DNA of 64,000 nt from Talpa occidentalis (lineage: Eukaryota > Chordata > Mammalia > Eulipotyphla > Talpidae), in the NCBI RefSeq assembly GCF_014898055.3, contig NW_023601433.1, positions 82,965,106 to 83,029,105 of the forward strand, read 5' to 3'. A model generated the notes under the pieces. That model saw only the letters and a program-made list of their open reading frames with translations. It did not search any database and was not told the DNA's origin. The position numbers and the translations under genes were made by a program. The first letter of the stretch is position 1, and every line of letters begins with the position of its first letter. This document shows positions 21,681-33,449 of this stretch, piece after piece.

Positions 21681-23460
21681 GCAGGGGCAGCATCTGACCG
21701 CCCGAGAGGCAGGGAGAGAAAGGAACAGAGAAGCAGGAACTGGGGGGGGACAACAAGGTGTGTTTTATCTTCCTGCACATCTCCCGGACCCTCCAGTGCA
21801 AAGGGAAGCCTGGGATGGAACCAGCCTGAATCAGCACAGGTAATTAAGATGGAATGAAGGTGGGGGAGACAGAACAATGGGGTGCATTCTCCACCCCTTG
21901 GGGGCCTGAGGGTTGCCATGGAGATCAATCAAGAGGATGGGTCCAAAGATCAAAGGCCTCCCCATAATTTTCTCCTCCATTCCAGTTGAAGTATCAAGCG
22001 TTGGAGCTACTGAGACCGAGCGAACGCAGTACCCGTTAGAGGGGGTGCTTTTGTGGCTTCTGCTTCTGAACCTGGGACAAAAGATGCGGTCCCTGGGCTG
22101 AGAAGGTAGGGTTTGGGGAGGTGGGCGTAGGGCACTTTAATGATCTTTTTTATGACCTTTAATTTTCCTTACACTAAGCTTATTGTCAAAAACTCCAACA
22201 GTAGCTATCAAACAAATATGCATTAAAAGGAAAATTCCCTTTCTCCTCCTCAAATTCTGATCACTGACTCTAAGATGTGCGAGAAATTGAAAACCTCAGT
22301 TGCCCCTCAAAGGAGAACTGGGTGGCTGTGGACAAGAGGGGGGGTGAGTCTTCATGGTATGTCTTTTGTTGTTGATTTATTTAATTAGAAAATAAACTTT
22401 AAATAGGAATAATAAATAAAAGTGTAATATTCAAAAATTAAAATAACAGACACACAAAAGTAACCAACTATTTGGTGATGTCTCTGACAGCTACTTTCCT
22501 CTTTGTGCGTGGAAATACAGATCTGTGGTGTTTATAACCATTCTCACAATGAAATTATTGGAGGAAATAATGAAGACCCAAGTCATCCTTTTGAGAGGTG
22601 TTGTGCAATTCCTTGAGATCACGGTCTTCTTAATCTATTGCCACACATAAACTATTTAATATAGTATCTTTCCTTGAAAAGGGGGTTGAAATATTGCTGT
22701 TGTGATGTAATCTTCTACCATGTCATCCTAAGCTGAAAGGGAACAAGGGAGCTTCCTGGGGATTTCAGCAAAAAGTCAACTCAAAGCTTCACCATCTGGC
22801 CCACCGAGTCAGGAAGCCCTCTCGCATGGGGGTGCTGAAGCAAGAGCTCCTAGATGAGGCACCCTGAACCCAGATCCAGCGGGTTTACTATTGTGGGGTC
22901 ACAGGCTAAGCCTCAGCGTCCTGCTCTCTGGAGAGGGCATCAGAGCCTCGACAGCACCTAGCCTGCTCCCTGGCAAAGAATACATAATGCCCGGAAATGA
23001 TCGAGATGACGTCATCAACATTACCCATCCTATCATGATGTCCTCTAGGTGTCTATTCACTCAGCCCCATCTCCTGCAGCCTGCTCACGTATTTGGATTC
23101 CTCCCTGAGCAAAGAAGGCTCACAGCAAAGGGAAAACTTGAGCTGGCTTTGACCCCAGGGCCGCCAGGTTTTCACTTTCTGCCTCTGAGCTGGAGCTGGC
23201 CCACATCCATACAGGTCCTTCCCGTGGGGGGAAATATTCCTAGCATTCAAAGTCACAGTTGTAGCTCCAGAATACTCAGGCACCATATTTGCTTCCAGGG
23301 CTCTGGGAGATAGGCCAAAGGAGACATCTTAAGAGACACTTTAAGGCAGGGCCAGCAAGCCTTTCCACAAGTCACGTTACTCACAGCCACTTCTAAACCA
23401 GTGGATCTCCGTGGGAAACCCACGAGGGTCCAGGCTTCTCTTACATCATAACAGTAGCAA
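21681..23460. other. Unassigned stretch, no gene; contains a palindromic CRE
   Basis: Largely unique DNA, AT-rich at 22140-22460. No coding exon seen. It holds a full cAMP-response-element palindrome at 23005-23016, listed separately. Confidence 0.45.
23005..23016. promoter_or_regulatory. Candidate full CRE / ATF-CREB palindrome
   Basis: A perfect 12-bp palindrome GATGACGTCATC with the complete TGACGTCA core at 23007-23014. It lies in non-repetitive sequence outside any CpG island and retains its central CpG. CREB/ATF/JDP2-class bZIP factors bind this core. Function is unproven. Confidence 0.35.
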
Positions 23461-23675
23461 TTGTGACAATAACATTAGCTACTGTTTTTTAAGGGTTTTC
23501 TATGTGCAAAGAAATTTCCATGCATCATCTTATTTTATCTTCACGATAGTGCCAAAATGGGAAACGTTGAGATGGACAGTACATAGATGAACCATTTGAG
23601 ACTCAGAGAAGTCAAGGGTCTTGCCCATGGTCACACAGCCAGACTAGGATTCTTACTGAAATCTCAAGCTCTGCC
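23461..23675 (-). repeat. MIR (CORE-SINE) fragment
   Basis: Nearly complete reverse MIR: AACATTAGCTACTG, TCTATGTGCAAAG, TCATCTTATTTTATCTTCACG, TTGAGACTCAGAGAAGTCAAGG, CTTGCCCATGGTCACACAGCC. Confidence 0.9.
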
Positions 23676-26090
23676 ATGCACAATTCAAAGTGCAAAGATT
23701 CTTCAAAGTTGGGGACACTCAGACTTCCCAGAGAGAGACCCCAGCCTGCAGATCCTTTCTCTATGACCCTGCAAAGGCCAGCACAAAGTGCATTTGCAGA
23801 GACAGTGGAAGACCAGAAAGCCAACAGAAAAAACTTAAGGGTCAACTCCCATCTGGGTTTGCATTGGGGCCACGCACACAGGCTCTAGAAGAGGGGGTGC
23901 AGAAACCTGAATCATTTAGCACACTGCCCCGGAGGACAATGATGACATTGTAGGCTGAAAGAGCTGAATCTGAGAACCCTGGGGACCTGGCCACATCTCT
24001 CTAATCGGATCTGAAAGCCACATTCCTTCAGTTCCCCCAGGTTGCTGCAAATTCCTCTGGCTTATTAAGCAGGTACGACCGGGCTTTTTGATATAAAAAC
24101 AATAGGCTGTGTGCTAGGCTGGGCTGAGACCTAACAGAAAATAAAAAGTCAGCAGTACAAAGCCTATCACCTCGAACCCACATCTGGAAAACATTTTCTA
24201 TTGATATAAAAATGGATGTGTGGATAACGCATAGGCGTGTGTATGAATCTGGTGTATTCATCACAAAAAACACAGTGAAAAAGGGCCATTCTTACCCCCG
24301 TGATGAGCTTTTGGATGACTCTGGGGTTGACTTAGCCCAACCAAGGCCAAATGCTGAGTGAGGGAATGCTCTCACACACACACAACCTCTTTTCCTTCCT
24401 CTAAAACCCAACTAGGCTAAATACTGACTAGTTTTCTCTAGTGTTACAGAACAGATGCATGCAAAAATAGAACACACTGCTGCCAGCAGCTTCTCATGGA
24501 AGCTCTTACTTGCCTGAAGCCCAGGTTTTCTGGAAAATTGCATTTTATAAGAGAACTGGTTGGGTGCATGGTTTCATTTGGACAGGAGTTAGCATGAGGT
24601 GAGAGAAAAGGGTTAGTGGGAGGAAAAGGTTGGGCTATGAAGTTGCAAATAAAATAAAATCATTTTTGTGAGTCTTTTGCTATAGGTAACACCTGTCTGG
24701 GATAAAGGACGATGGTAGTTAACTGAGGTTTCCAGGGTCTGCTCTCCCAGACCATCATTCTGTTCAAATAATATTATGTTCCATTTGTTGGACAGCTGGA
24801 GCTTCATCTGAAAAATGGTGATATGTCTGGAATGGTCTTAAAATACTAGTTGATGTTTGAGAAATTCAGTTAGGTGGATGTAAGGTGACCTTCAGAACTG
24901 CTTCGAGCACTGAAATTCAGTGGGGCTCCTTGGCATATGTAATTCTCCAGTAGTAGGCTCTAGGGTTGGAAGGAAGTTGGTTAATATGGCCAATCTGAAG
25001 ATGCCTACAATTAGGAGGGCGATAGGGCAAGACCTTAAAGAGACATGAAGTCATTCTTCAGAATAATAAAACCAATGCACATTTGAGGCCATGTTAAGAT
25101 CCCACACATGTCAAGATTTCTTGAACAAAGCAACTTCACAGTCACAAAGACGGGCATGGAGTTTTTTTAAGTCATGTGAGCAACTTAATTTGGTGTGTTC
25201 TAGGATGAAAAGCAACCAGGGGGCTGCTGATCTAGGGAAGATTGGTTATTGTATCTGTCAGGATGGGCCAGGTCATGCTGCTGTAACAAACAATCTGGCC
25301 CCCCAAAAAATCTGTGAATTAAATCAACAAAGTTTTATTTCTTGTTTTAGTTGTGTTTTCTTTTGGAATCAACTGGAACTTTGTTTATCAGCACCCACAT
25401 TTAGAGACCCTGGCTGAACCAGGAAGTAAGAAATAAGAAGTTGCTGTCAAAAACAGTGCAGGTCACTCTAGCAAGGGGCAATAGAGAGTGTCATCACACA
25501 TGCCAGCTCTTACAGTGTCCATGCCAAAGTGAACACACTGGGGAAGTGTTCAGAGACAGCCTCTCTGATTAGGTAACATCTGAGCAGAGACCATGAGAAA
25601 AGTTACATGGATATTCTGAGGAAACCGTGTTAGAAGGTAAGGGAAGGGCATGCATGTGGTTTCATGAAGAGAGGACTCTGGCATATTTGAGAGAAAGAAG
25701 GAAACAAGTGTGTCTGGAGCTGGTAGTCAAAGAAAAAGAAACCACGGAGCCAGGAGTCAGAGTTCCCAACACCTGTGGTTCACAGTAAGGATACCGGACT
25801 TTATGCAGAGCCTATTGGGAAGCAATTGAAAAGATGCGATTTCATTTATTTTTAAAGGGATTCTCTGGCCACTGCATTGGGGAAAAAAGACCAAAAAGGA
25901 GGAAAGAAGGAAGATCTTAGGGATCTGTGAAATACTGGCAGGATGTAGTAGTGGCAGAGATGGAGAGACACAATCAGATTCAAGATTTTCTTAAGAATTC
26001 AATGTAGATAGTGAGACCTAAAGAGGGCAGCTTCCCAGAGAAGCTCATGGAAATAATGGCAAGACATTCAGTAAGGTTTTGAACAATGCT
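23676..26090. other. Unassigned and weakly repeat-like sequence
   Basis: No gene recognised. 24020-24300 is AT-rich and unique-looking. 25250-25350 (TCATGCTGCTGTAACAAACAATC, AGTTTTATTTCTTG) resembles part of a common ancient repeat. 25430-26080 resembles the large mammal-wide LINE-like repeat seen at 10456 and 20830 (AACATCTGAGCAGAGACC, TCTCTGGCCACTGCATTGG). Confidence 0.4.
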
Positions 26091-26365
26091 TGGGGACCAG
26101 TGATCAGTTGTTGGCTAATAAAATCAATTGGTACATGTGTGTACCAATCTTTGCTTGGACATATGCTGTCTTCTCTCTTGGGTCAACATCTAAGAGTACA
26201 ACGACTGGATCACAAGGTAGGTGGATGCTCAATGCTTTAAGAACCACTAGCCAGTTTTTCAAAGTGGTTGCCCCATTTTACATTCCCCCTATTAGCAAAT
26301 GAGCACCCCAATTCCCCCACATCCTCACCAACTCTTGGTTTAGTTAAGTATATTTTATTCACTCA
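26091..26365 (-). mobile_element. Old L1 fragment, antisense
   Basis: Reverse complement of an L1 ORF2 region: AACGACTGGATCACAAGGTAGG, TTCAAAGTGGTTGCCCCATTTTACATTCCC, CCCACATCCTCACCAACTCTTGG. This is the typical order of L1 in the minus orientation. Confidence 0.8.
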
Positions 26366-27435
26366 AATGTGAAGAGTTAAGATACAGCTGATGAAGGGGG
26401 GAGAGAGGTCCTAGAATCCTCACCCCAAGGGCCTAGTGACCAGGAGGGCTAAGGTATTATTGAATTTAGTGATACCTAACTTGTATTAGGCAACACTAGT
26501 TGCTATAACAAATAAGCCCCAAAAATATTTTAATACTTAATACAATGGAAGTTTATTTTTTATGCTCACACAAAGGTCCAGTGTGTGTATTCTTCCACAA
26601 GATGATTCAGAAATCCCAACAAGTTACATCCTGTGAGTCAACCAGCCCTCAGGTCCTTGGCTTCCTCTGCAGCCAATCAGTACACAGGGAGAGCATGAAG
26701 ACGTCCACTGCTTTTTAAAGTCTCTGAACCTAGAATAATACACATTTGCCCACACCCTATGGATGGGAGCAGGTCACATGGCCTTACCTGGTTGCAGGGG
26801 TCAACCAGAAACCCTTGTCTCTGCCTTCACAACCCCCTCCAGTGGCATCTCTTCACTAAGAAAACAGTGAGAGGTCAAACTTGTATTAGGCCCCAGCCAC
26901 CTCTACCATGCCAAACCTTATCTAACAGTTACAAGCACAGATGTTGACCCCAGCCCCAGAAGGGCAGAGGAACGGCCATTCCTCCTAACTTCCTGATCCC
27001 CCAGAAGCTGAGTTCACCCAGATTCAGCTAGATGCTGCAAATTGCTAGCATAACTTTCCCATTACTGCATCCTCAGTCTGCTGGCCACTTCCTGTTGCTC
27101 CCCCACCACTACCAAGACCACTCAGTTCTCCCAAACAACTTCAGGGGCATAACCACAACTATTTTACTACTCTTGACAGAACCAGCTCTCAGGGCCAAAA
27201 CCTTGTGTTAGCACTTTCGCACACAGGGAAGTGGGTGGGTTTATGTCAAGTCCCTACAAGGCTGGGAATGAATTGGTGTTTTGGTGAGAGCACTGGGGAT
27301 GGGGGGTCGGGGGGGGGATGGAGAATCATTCTAGAAGCAGGGATTTCCAGATCCCCTGAGTTTGTGAAGCTGACTAATAACAAAAGCCTGGCCCTGCATT
27401 CTCTGAGCACTCAACATAGAGCTCTGGGATCTTTC
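26366..27435. other. Partly ancient repeat, no gene
   Basis: 26475-26950 (GGCAACACTAGTTGCTATAACAAATAAGCC, AATGGAAGTTTATTTTT, GTCACATGGCCTTACC) resembles a common ancient repeat of unresolved family. 26951-27435 looks unique; a G-run at about 27299-27319 may form a quadruplex. Confidence 0.4.
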
Positions 27436-27560
27436 ACAATAACACAACATCATTCAGCCAATTTCAAAGACCGGGCAAGGCGACAAACCCCCCAGCATGC
27501 TGACTTTTCCAAATGTCACTCGGCCATTAGCAGAACCAGGATCTGATCCAAAGTCACCTC
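27436..27560 (-). repeat. MIR (CORE-SINE) fragment, diverged
   Basis: Reverse MIR-like sequence around TTTCACAATAACACAACATC, CAATTTCAAAGACCGGG and CTCGGCCATTAGCAGAACCAGGATCTG. Confidence 0.55.
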
Positions 27561-28650
27561 CTGTCCCTCTAGGCAACTCTTTCTATAAGCAACTATGGGC
27601 ATTTTCACAGCCTTCTCTGAGAACATCACCAAAACCTTTGTCAAATGCAATGACATAACAAGACCTCTGGGGAACAGTGTCCTGCTTCTATCCCTTTGCT
27701 CAATATTGACACCTGGAAGGCAGAGGACGAAATGGACAGTGGCCATGGCTCAAGTGGGTGACTTGGGTGTGACATAGATGGGGGTTAGGGAGGAACTGAA
27801 ACTATCTTGGGGTAAAAGTGAAGGATTTCAGGGTATGGACAATTCTCTTCTGGATCCTGAAAGAGCCACTGGTACATTCTTGATGGCAGAGGTCAGGACA
27901 CATGTGTCTCCTGCTGACCTGACACAATGTGTCCCCAGAGGAGGAACCTGAGAACAAGCCACCTGCATCTCACTGAACAATGATGCTGTCCTATATTTGT
28001 CTCTCTCTCTGAGATGTGTGATACACTCGGCAGAAACTCCAGGAGTCAAAGAAAAATACTCTGATGCCTCATTAGATTGTTCTCAAAGTCTCCGGTACCT
28101 CAGCAAGGACTGAACCCCAACATCTGTCTCCCCAAAACACAATGGTTCCTGATTTCTCTATGCACCATTCTTCAGCCTCCCAGATGCTTCTATCCTTTGC
28201 ATTTCTGGAAGGCTGTTCCACATGTGCGCCACTTGGACTTAACAGGTATCAGGGAGAAACTGTCCGGTAGTTTAGGATTCACATCTCTGGGGTGTACTCC
28301 TCTCCACAATATGCCTCTCAAGTCCCAGCCGCTTCAGAAGCCCCAAATGCCAACCTCTACCTCCTATCCCAGAAAGACGGCCACTTTAGGCTCATGGTCT
28401 GTTCCCTGCACAGCATGAATTTACCCATATTTTTTAGAGAAAAAGCTGGAATAAATTTGAAGATCTCAACACACTTCCACTCTCCTGAGCATAATGGGCC
28501 CACAAATTCTGTGAAGGCATTTCCTAATTCTTATAAGCAGTTGTTCCTTGTGTGTTTCTCAAGCTCTTCTTTGTTTTGGGAGGGAAGGTTATTTTACAAA
28601 TGACACTGGAACTGATTTGGGTTCCAACCCATCCATACACTGACGGGATT
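27561..28650. other. Unassigned stretch, no gene
   Basis: No recognisable exon. A possible L2-like fragment near 28130-28240 (CTATGCACCATTCTTCAGCC, CATTTCTGGAAGGCTGTTCC) is too weak to call. Confidence 0.4.
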
Positions 28651-28882
28651 ATGAGCCCAGACTCAGATCCAGGATGCCCAGATGTCAATCCCAGCTCTGA
28701 CACCTTCTAGCTCTGTGTCTGAGGTTAACCAGTTAACCAGGCTGTGCCTCAGTTTCCCCCTCTATCAAATCAGAAGAAAAAATAGTACCTGTTACATAGA
28801 GTTGTGAAGGTAATAAATTTAAAGCACTTAGAACATCATCAAATATACGGTATTTACTTAAGTGTTTTTATTATTATTATTT
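28651..28882 (+). repeat. MIR (CORE-SINE), nearly complete
   Basis: Forward MIR: CAATCCCAGCTCTGACACC, TTCTAGCTCTGTGTCTGAGG, TGTGCCTCAGTTTCCCCC, AAAATAGTACCTGTTACATAG, GTAATAAATTTAAAGCACTTAGAAC, ending in a TTATTATTATTATTTATT run. Confidence 0.92.
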
Positions 28883-29640
28883 ATTAAAGGATGGGAAAAC
28901 CAGGGCCCAACCTGACCCAACTTGCATGGCAAGTGGTAGAACCACAAACTCAGGTCTCCCAACATTCAGTGTAAGGCAGAGAGAAAAATATCACCATGGG
29001 GATAAAAACTGTAAGAATGTTAATTCCCTGCATCAATATTATTAATATAGCACAGTTAACCTCTTTGACGGCCTTTCTCTGAGAGTATGTGAAATCAGAT
29101 AGCTACGTGTTGCCAGAGAGGAAATAAAGGAAAAGTCTAGACCATGGAAGTTGGGGCATTGGACAGACTCTGATTAGCCAGACTGTTCCTCTTTCTCCAT
29201 GGCCTGCATGGCAAAAGAGCTCCTTTGCCCTGACTTCATAAAGTTGACACTTAAGCCTCAAGGTAGCCCTTGAGCACTGAGTAAAGGAAGGGTTCGGGGG
29301 AGTTGCCATTTCTTCCCAGCTTCCAAGTCACCGCCTCCCAAAGTGTGAGGAGGAAAGCCCTCCCCCAACTGCTGATGCCATTCCCCATCTGACTCCACGC
29401 CTCTGCCCACCAACAGGGAAACAGGACACCACCCAGCCAGAAGCTCAGAAGGTGCCAATACAATCTGGCACCACTCGCAGCGCGTTCCTTGGTCCTGGGA
29501 AAATGACGGAACTCTTCGGCACACTCATTTCCCTGCTGCCAGAACAGAGACAATAAAATCCACTTCCCAGAGAGCCAGGGGAATTAATTACTTAGCGTTT
29601 ATTAAGTGCTTTGAAGATTAAATGTGTGAAGTGTTCTCTT
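28883..29640. other. Unassigned stretch, no gene
   Basis: The first part has weak MIR- or LINE-like features (GGTAGAACCACAAACTCAGG). The remainder is unique-looking with random open frames on the minus strand. Confidence 0.4.
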
Positions 29641-29660
29641 TTTCCCTTATTTGCCCTCAG

Positions 29661-29853
29661 GTTTTCCTAAGCAGGACGAGAAGTCACTAAAAGCCAAGTG
29701 CACAGCTGGCATGGAAAGTCCAGGACATTTCCTAAGGCCCAAGGAGCATATTAACTCTTGCTTCAGTTTCAGTGCGGGCAGCTCTGGGGATGAAATGAGT
29801 TCACAGAAACTCTCACATAAAAGTCCTGACCAAATACCTCTCTCCACTGGCAG
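29661..29853 (+). other. Candidate orphan exon (193 nt), unrecognised
   Basis: A strong acceptor-like tract (about 29632-29660: an almost uninterrupted pyrimidine run ending CCCTCAG) is followed by 193 bases with a fully open frame and a donor-like CAG|GTCAGA at 29854. The frame would encode about 64 residues rich in S, K, P and E, beginning FPKQDEKSLKAKC. I recognise no domain. The donor is only moderate. The flanks are an AT-rich unique stretch and an ancient LINE-like repeat, and no partner exon was found. It may be chance, a non-coding RNA exon or a poorly conserved gene. Confidence 0.2.
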
Positions 29854-29884
29854 GTCAGAAACTTCCACAAAGCTGTTTCCTTAT

Positions 29885-30435
29885 CTTCCCTTATCTGTCC
29901 AACAAATATTTATCGAGCACATTTTATATGCCAGGGATCCTTTGGGGCACTGGGAATACAGCAATAAACAGAACAGCAAGAATCCCTTCATTCTCAAATT
30001 GCAATTCCAACCAGAAGGTTGGAGGAGGGAGAGGTAGAGACACACAATCAACCTAACCAGCATGTAATATTCGTGAGATGGTGAATATGCTAAGGAGAAC
30101 AATAAGTCAGCCCAGGGAGTAGAAACGTGACAGTGGTGGGGAGGAGTTGCCATATAGTGAAAGGCAAACCGAGAAGAGGACAGTGGAGTAAAAACTTGAA
30201 GAGAGGGAGAGAAACAGGAAGGGAGGGAGGGAAGGAGCCAGGGATAGAAGTAAGGGTAGAGTGTCCAGAGTGGAGAATGGGTCACAGAGGGCAGTGTGGC
30301 TGGAGTGGAGGAAACTAGAAGAGTATGGGGGAGATGAAGACTATTGGGTAATGAGGTAGGGATGGGCAAGTGGTGGCAGACTTGGTATGTCATTAATATT
30401 TTGGTTCTTTTCTGAGTATAGTATAAACATACTGG
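29885..30435 (+). repeat. Ancient LINE-like mammalian repeat fragment
   Basis: Opens with CCAACAAATATTTATCGAGCAC, ATATGCCAGGGATCC, CACTGGGAATACAGCAATAAACAG, the start of the large mammal-wide repeat also present at 10456 and 20830. It then degrades into a purine-rich stretch. Confidence 0.6.
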
Positions 30436-30440
30436 AGAGA

Positions 30441-30513
30441 GGTGGGTGGGTGGGTGAATGGGTGGGTGGGTGGATAGATGGATATGTGGGTGCATGGGTG
30501 GGTGGGTGGATGG
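30441..30513 (+). repeat. Minisatellite/simple repeat (GGTG/GGAT type)
   Basis: Tandem GGTGGGTG units interspersed with GGATAGATG and GTGCATGG variants. The run is not perfectly periodic. It is probably length-polymorphic. Confidence 0.9.
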
Positions 30514-32205
30514 CTTTGCCAGAGCAGTCAAGATTCTTGATTGCAAATAGTTTACCCTAATTGAGGCAGAAAAATGGAAATTTGTGACACTAGGTAACTT
30601 ACAGAATCTACAAGAAATTGCTGAGCAGAAATGTTGCATGAACCCCCTTACACTGTTGTGCTGGGTGTCTTCTGTTTGGTCCTCCACATCCATTCTCCAC
30701 CCTTCTTCCTCCTGCTCTGTGCGCGGGAGGCTGACCTGTACAGCCTAACTCAATATTTTCTCTTGCTCTGGCAGGAGATCAGAGAGAGGGAGGAAAGTGT
30801 TGACAAGTTATTTATCCTCGGGTACCCTCTCTGCCAGGTCACCGCAGGCCAACTCTGTCCTTCCACCCAAGGCCATGCTGCTGTCAGGAGACCTCTCCAC
30901 ACATTCTTTCTGGATTCTGAAAACTGCCCCATCCCTTCATCCCTTCAGAGCTAGAGCAGTGTACCCTGTCCTGGGGTACTGCACCATTCCTTTTGCTAAA
31001 CACAACCCACACTTTCGTTAAAAGATACTTTGTGAACACCTGCAAATTTCCAGACTTGAAGATGGCATCTGTTTCTTGCTGTTTTCTGCTCTGTTGATTT
31101 ATTCACCTTTGCCTAGTTCTTAGATCTGTGCCTGGTATGTTAGAGGAAGGATGGGTGGACAGACGGACAGACAGAGGGATTTAACAGAGAGAGTTCAGAA
31201 TTCTTGGTTCCAACTCCAACTGATTCACCAAGTGAATCACTTACAGAATCTGCAAGGAGGATAGTGGGCAAGAAAAAATGGTGCCTAGGAGGCCAAAATC
31301 CCAAGCAACACTTCAGCACAGCAATGCCCAAGTTAGGGCACGCCAGCTCTCACCATCACCACACTTCCCACTGCCCCTGGGATAAATACTAAATAGTTTA
31401 AGTGTGTCCTGGGCAAGAACCTCGAGTTGGCCCAGCAATGAGGGCTGGACACACCCCAGCTTCTATGGGAAGGGGGAGAGTGAGAGGATCTGTACCCCTT
31501 AGCTTGTGTAGCGGAAGATAAGGATTGCCGCCCTCCTGTTTTGGAATTTCCCCTGAATATAAAGCATATTTATAAGTTAAGTCATAAAAAGCAATAAATA
31601 TATATGATGTAGGGAAAAAATAACTAGTCCAAAATGCGGCCCACTAATAAGTGGTTTTGTGAACAAATAATAGGCTTTGAAGAAGAGGCAATAAGATTAT
31701 AATACTGGTATCTTCCCTCAGCAGGTTTTCTTACTAGTGAATGAGAAAGAATAGACCTGAGAAATAGGCATTAGGGATTTTAATAAACCTGGTAAAGTGG
31801 AGTTTCCAAAAATGGACATTAATTAAACTACAGCCTGTGAAACTTTGAGAAAGGAAAGTGCTCCCTGATCGATAATGCAGGTTACAGCAGTTCAGTCCAA
31901 CTGCTCATGGGGTCTCAGCATGCCCAACCTGAAAGGACATTCTAGAAAAATCCAGAGCTTCCCAACACCAGAGTCCTGTAGGATTGCAGAGTCCCATCCT
32001 CACTGAGGCTTATCCATCCCATTATATGCTAAACAGTTGACTTCAACAAATTAAACAGAATTTCTTGATTATAGGATTTCTCATAGCCTTTAATTCACAA
32101 ATGATTTTGTCAATCTTCAGTGAAGGAATAGAAGATGGACTCTTGCCCCAATATATTAGCCCTACATCCTCCTGCCTTTCTTAATAATTTACCAGAATAG
32201 GCAAT
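30514..32205. other. Ancient repeat then unassigned sequence, no gene
   Basis: 30650-31030 follows the order of a well-dispersed mammalian repeat (CTCTGGCAGGAGATCAGAG, GTACCCTCTCTGCCAGGTCACC, GGGGTACTGCACCATTCC). Its exon-like AG...GT pair is therefore not taken as an exon. 31031-32205 is AT-rich and unassigned. Confidence 0.4.
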
Positions 32206-32340
32206 CCACAAGATCCTCTTTAGAAAACCCAATCCCAACTTGTGCAAAGGGGAAAACTGAGACCCAGGGAGGGAAGGTGAACCTGCATAAAGTCATACAT
32301 GAAACAGAAAGGAGACCAGAACTTGGGGATCCCATTCCTA
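32206..32340 (-). repeat. MIR (CORE-SINE) fragment
   Basis: Reverse MIR core: AAAGGGGAAAACTGAGACCCAGGGAGGG, AAGTCATACATGAAACAG, GACCAGAACTTGGGG. Confidence 0.7.
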
Positions 32341-32860
32341 TCCACCATGCTACATGGGAAGGAGGCCATTGCCACAAGGCCATGGAGCTCAAGTCCACTA
32401 GGTGAAAGGTAAAGAAGCCATCTTTTATTTTTCATTAAATGCTTTTGTGAGTTCCTGACAGTGTATTTAAAAAAAATATTTTGAAAGATAATGGAATTTG
32501 GAAAAGTTTCTAACCAATGCTTAAAATCCATTCTAGAAGGGAAAAAAGAAATGGTGTAGGCAAGTGGCTTTTGAGGTTACACAGCAATGGATTCCCCAGC
32601 TAAATAAAATGATTCGAGTTTTATGGAGGTTAGGGACCTCTGCACATTTACCCCTATGCCCTGCCCGCGAGCACCCCCTCCCCAGGCCACTGTCTTCACT
32701 CAGAGCTACAGTGTATCTTCCCTGAGTCACTGCCACTGACCCCAAGTCATCAACACCATCCCTGCCCAACAGGTGTGGCTAAAGTTCAAGCGTGCCATGT
32801 CACTTCACATTCCCTCTAAAGCACACGTCACCACATTCCTCACTGAAGAATATGCGCCTC
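32341..32860. other. Unassigned stretch, no gene
   Basis: Unique-looking; nothing recognised. Confidence 0.4.
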
Positions 32861-33240
32861 ATAGAGTTCAAGCCACATCCCCACCCCTTATCGTCTCCTA
32901 CCTGACCCCAGACGGTCTCGTGTCTCCAAACCTCGTCCACAGTTGGGTCCCTCCACACCTTTGTGTTTGCTTTATGCTCTGCCTGGAATGGGGCTTCTGT
33001 CTTCACTGGAAGAACACCTCACCTTACAAACCCCATCTCAGAGGGTTTCTCCTCCTGTAAGTCTCCCCATGGTCAAGGGGTTGACCCATAATGCGGTCCA
33101 TGTTACGATCATTCACTCATCAAAGACCAGCTGGGTGTTGGCCAGCGTGCCAGATGTTAGGGATACAGAGATGAAAACCAGGTCCCTAGCCTCACTGAAT
33201 CTTAAATCTACTGAAAGGAAGTCAATCAAGAGGTAATCAA
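32861..33240 (+). repeat. L2-class LINE 3' end and related fragment
   Basis: 32861-33065 follows the L2 3' region: CATCCCCACCCCTTATCGTCTCC, CTCCACACCTTTGTGTTTGC, CTCTGCCTGGAATGGGGCTTC. 33100-33240 (ATTCACTCATCAAAGACCAGCTGG, GATGTTAGGGATACAGAGATG) is a second ancient fragment. Confidence 0.7.
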
Positions 33241-33449
33241 TTAAAGAAGCTCTTTCAATCTTTGGGGGGAGGTCTCATCAGCCATGCAGTCTGTCTAAAG
33301 GCACAATGCAGAGGCCACCTCACCACTTCTCTGCCTCCAAGGAGGCACCTGAGGGAGCAGCAGGCTGGGCACCAGGAGTTGCTGAGTTGGGGGCTACACT
33401 CTGGGTCCGGCTTATGACAGCGCCTCGGGCAATGCTAGCTCCTCTGGGC

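Noticed and set aside
29881..30693. 270-codon open frame on the minus strand
   Set aside because: Runs through an ancient repeat and the GGTG minisatellite; the low-complexity PTH-rich translation is produced by that repeat.
30775..30838. Exon-like stretch with CTCTGGCAG acceptor and CAG|GTCACC donor
   Set aside because: It sits in the consensus order of a widely dispersed ancient repeat (30650-31030), where these bases recur in many genomic copies.
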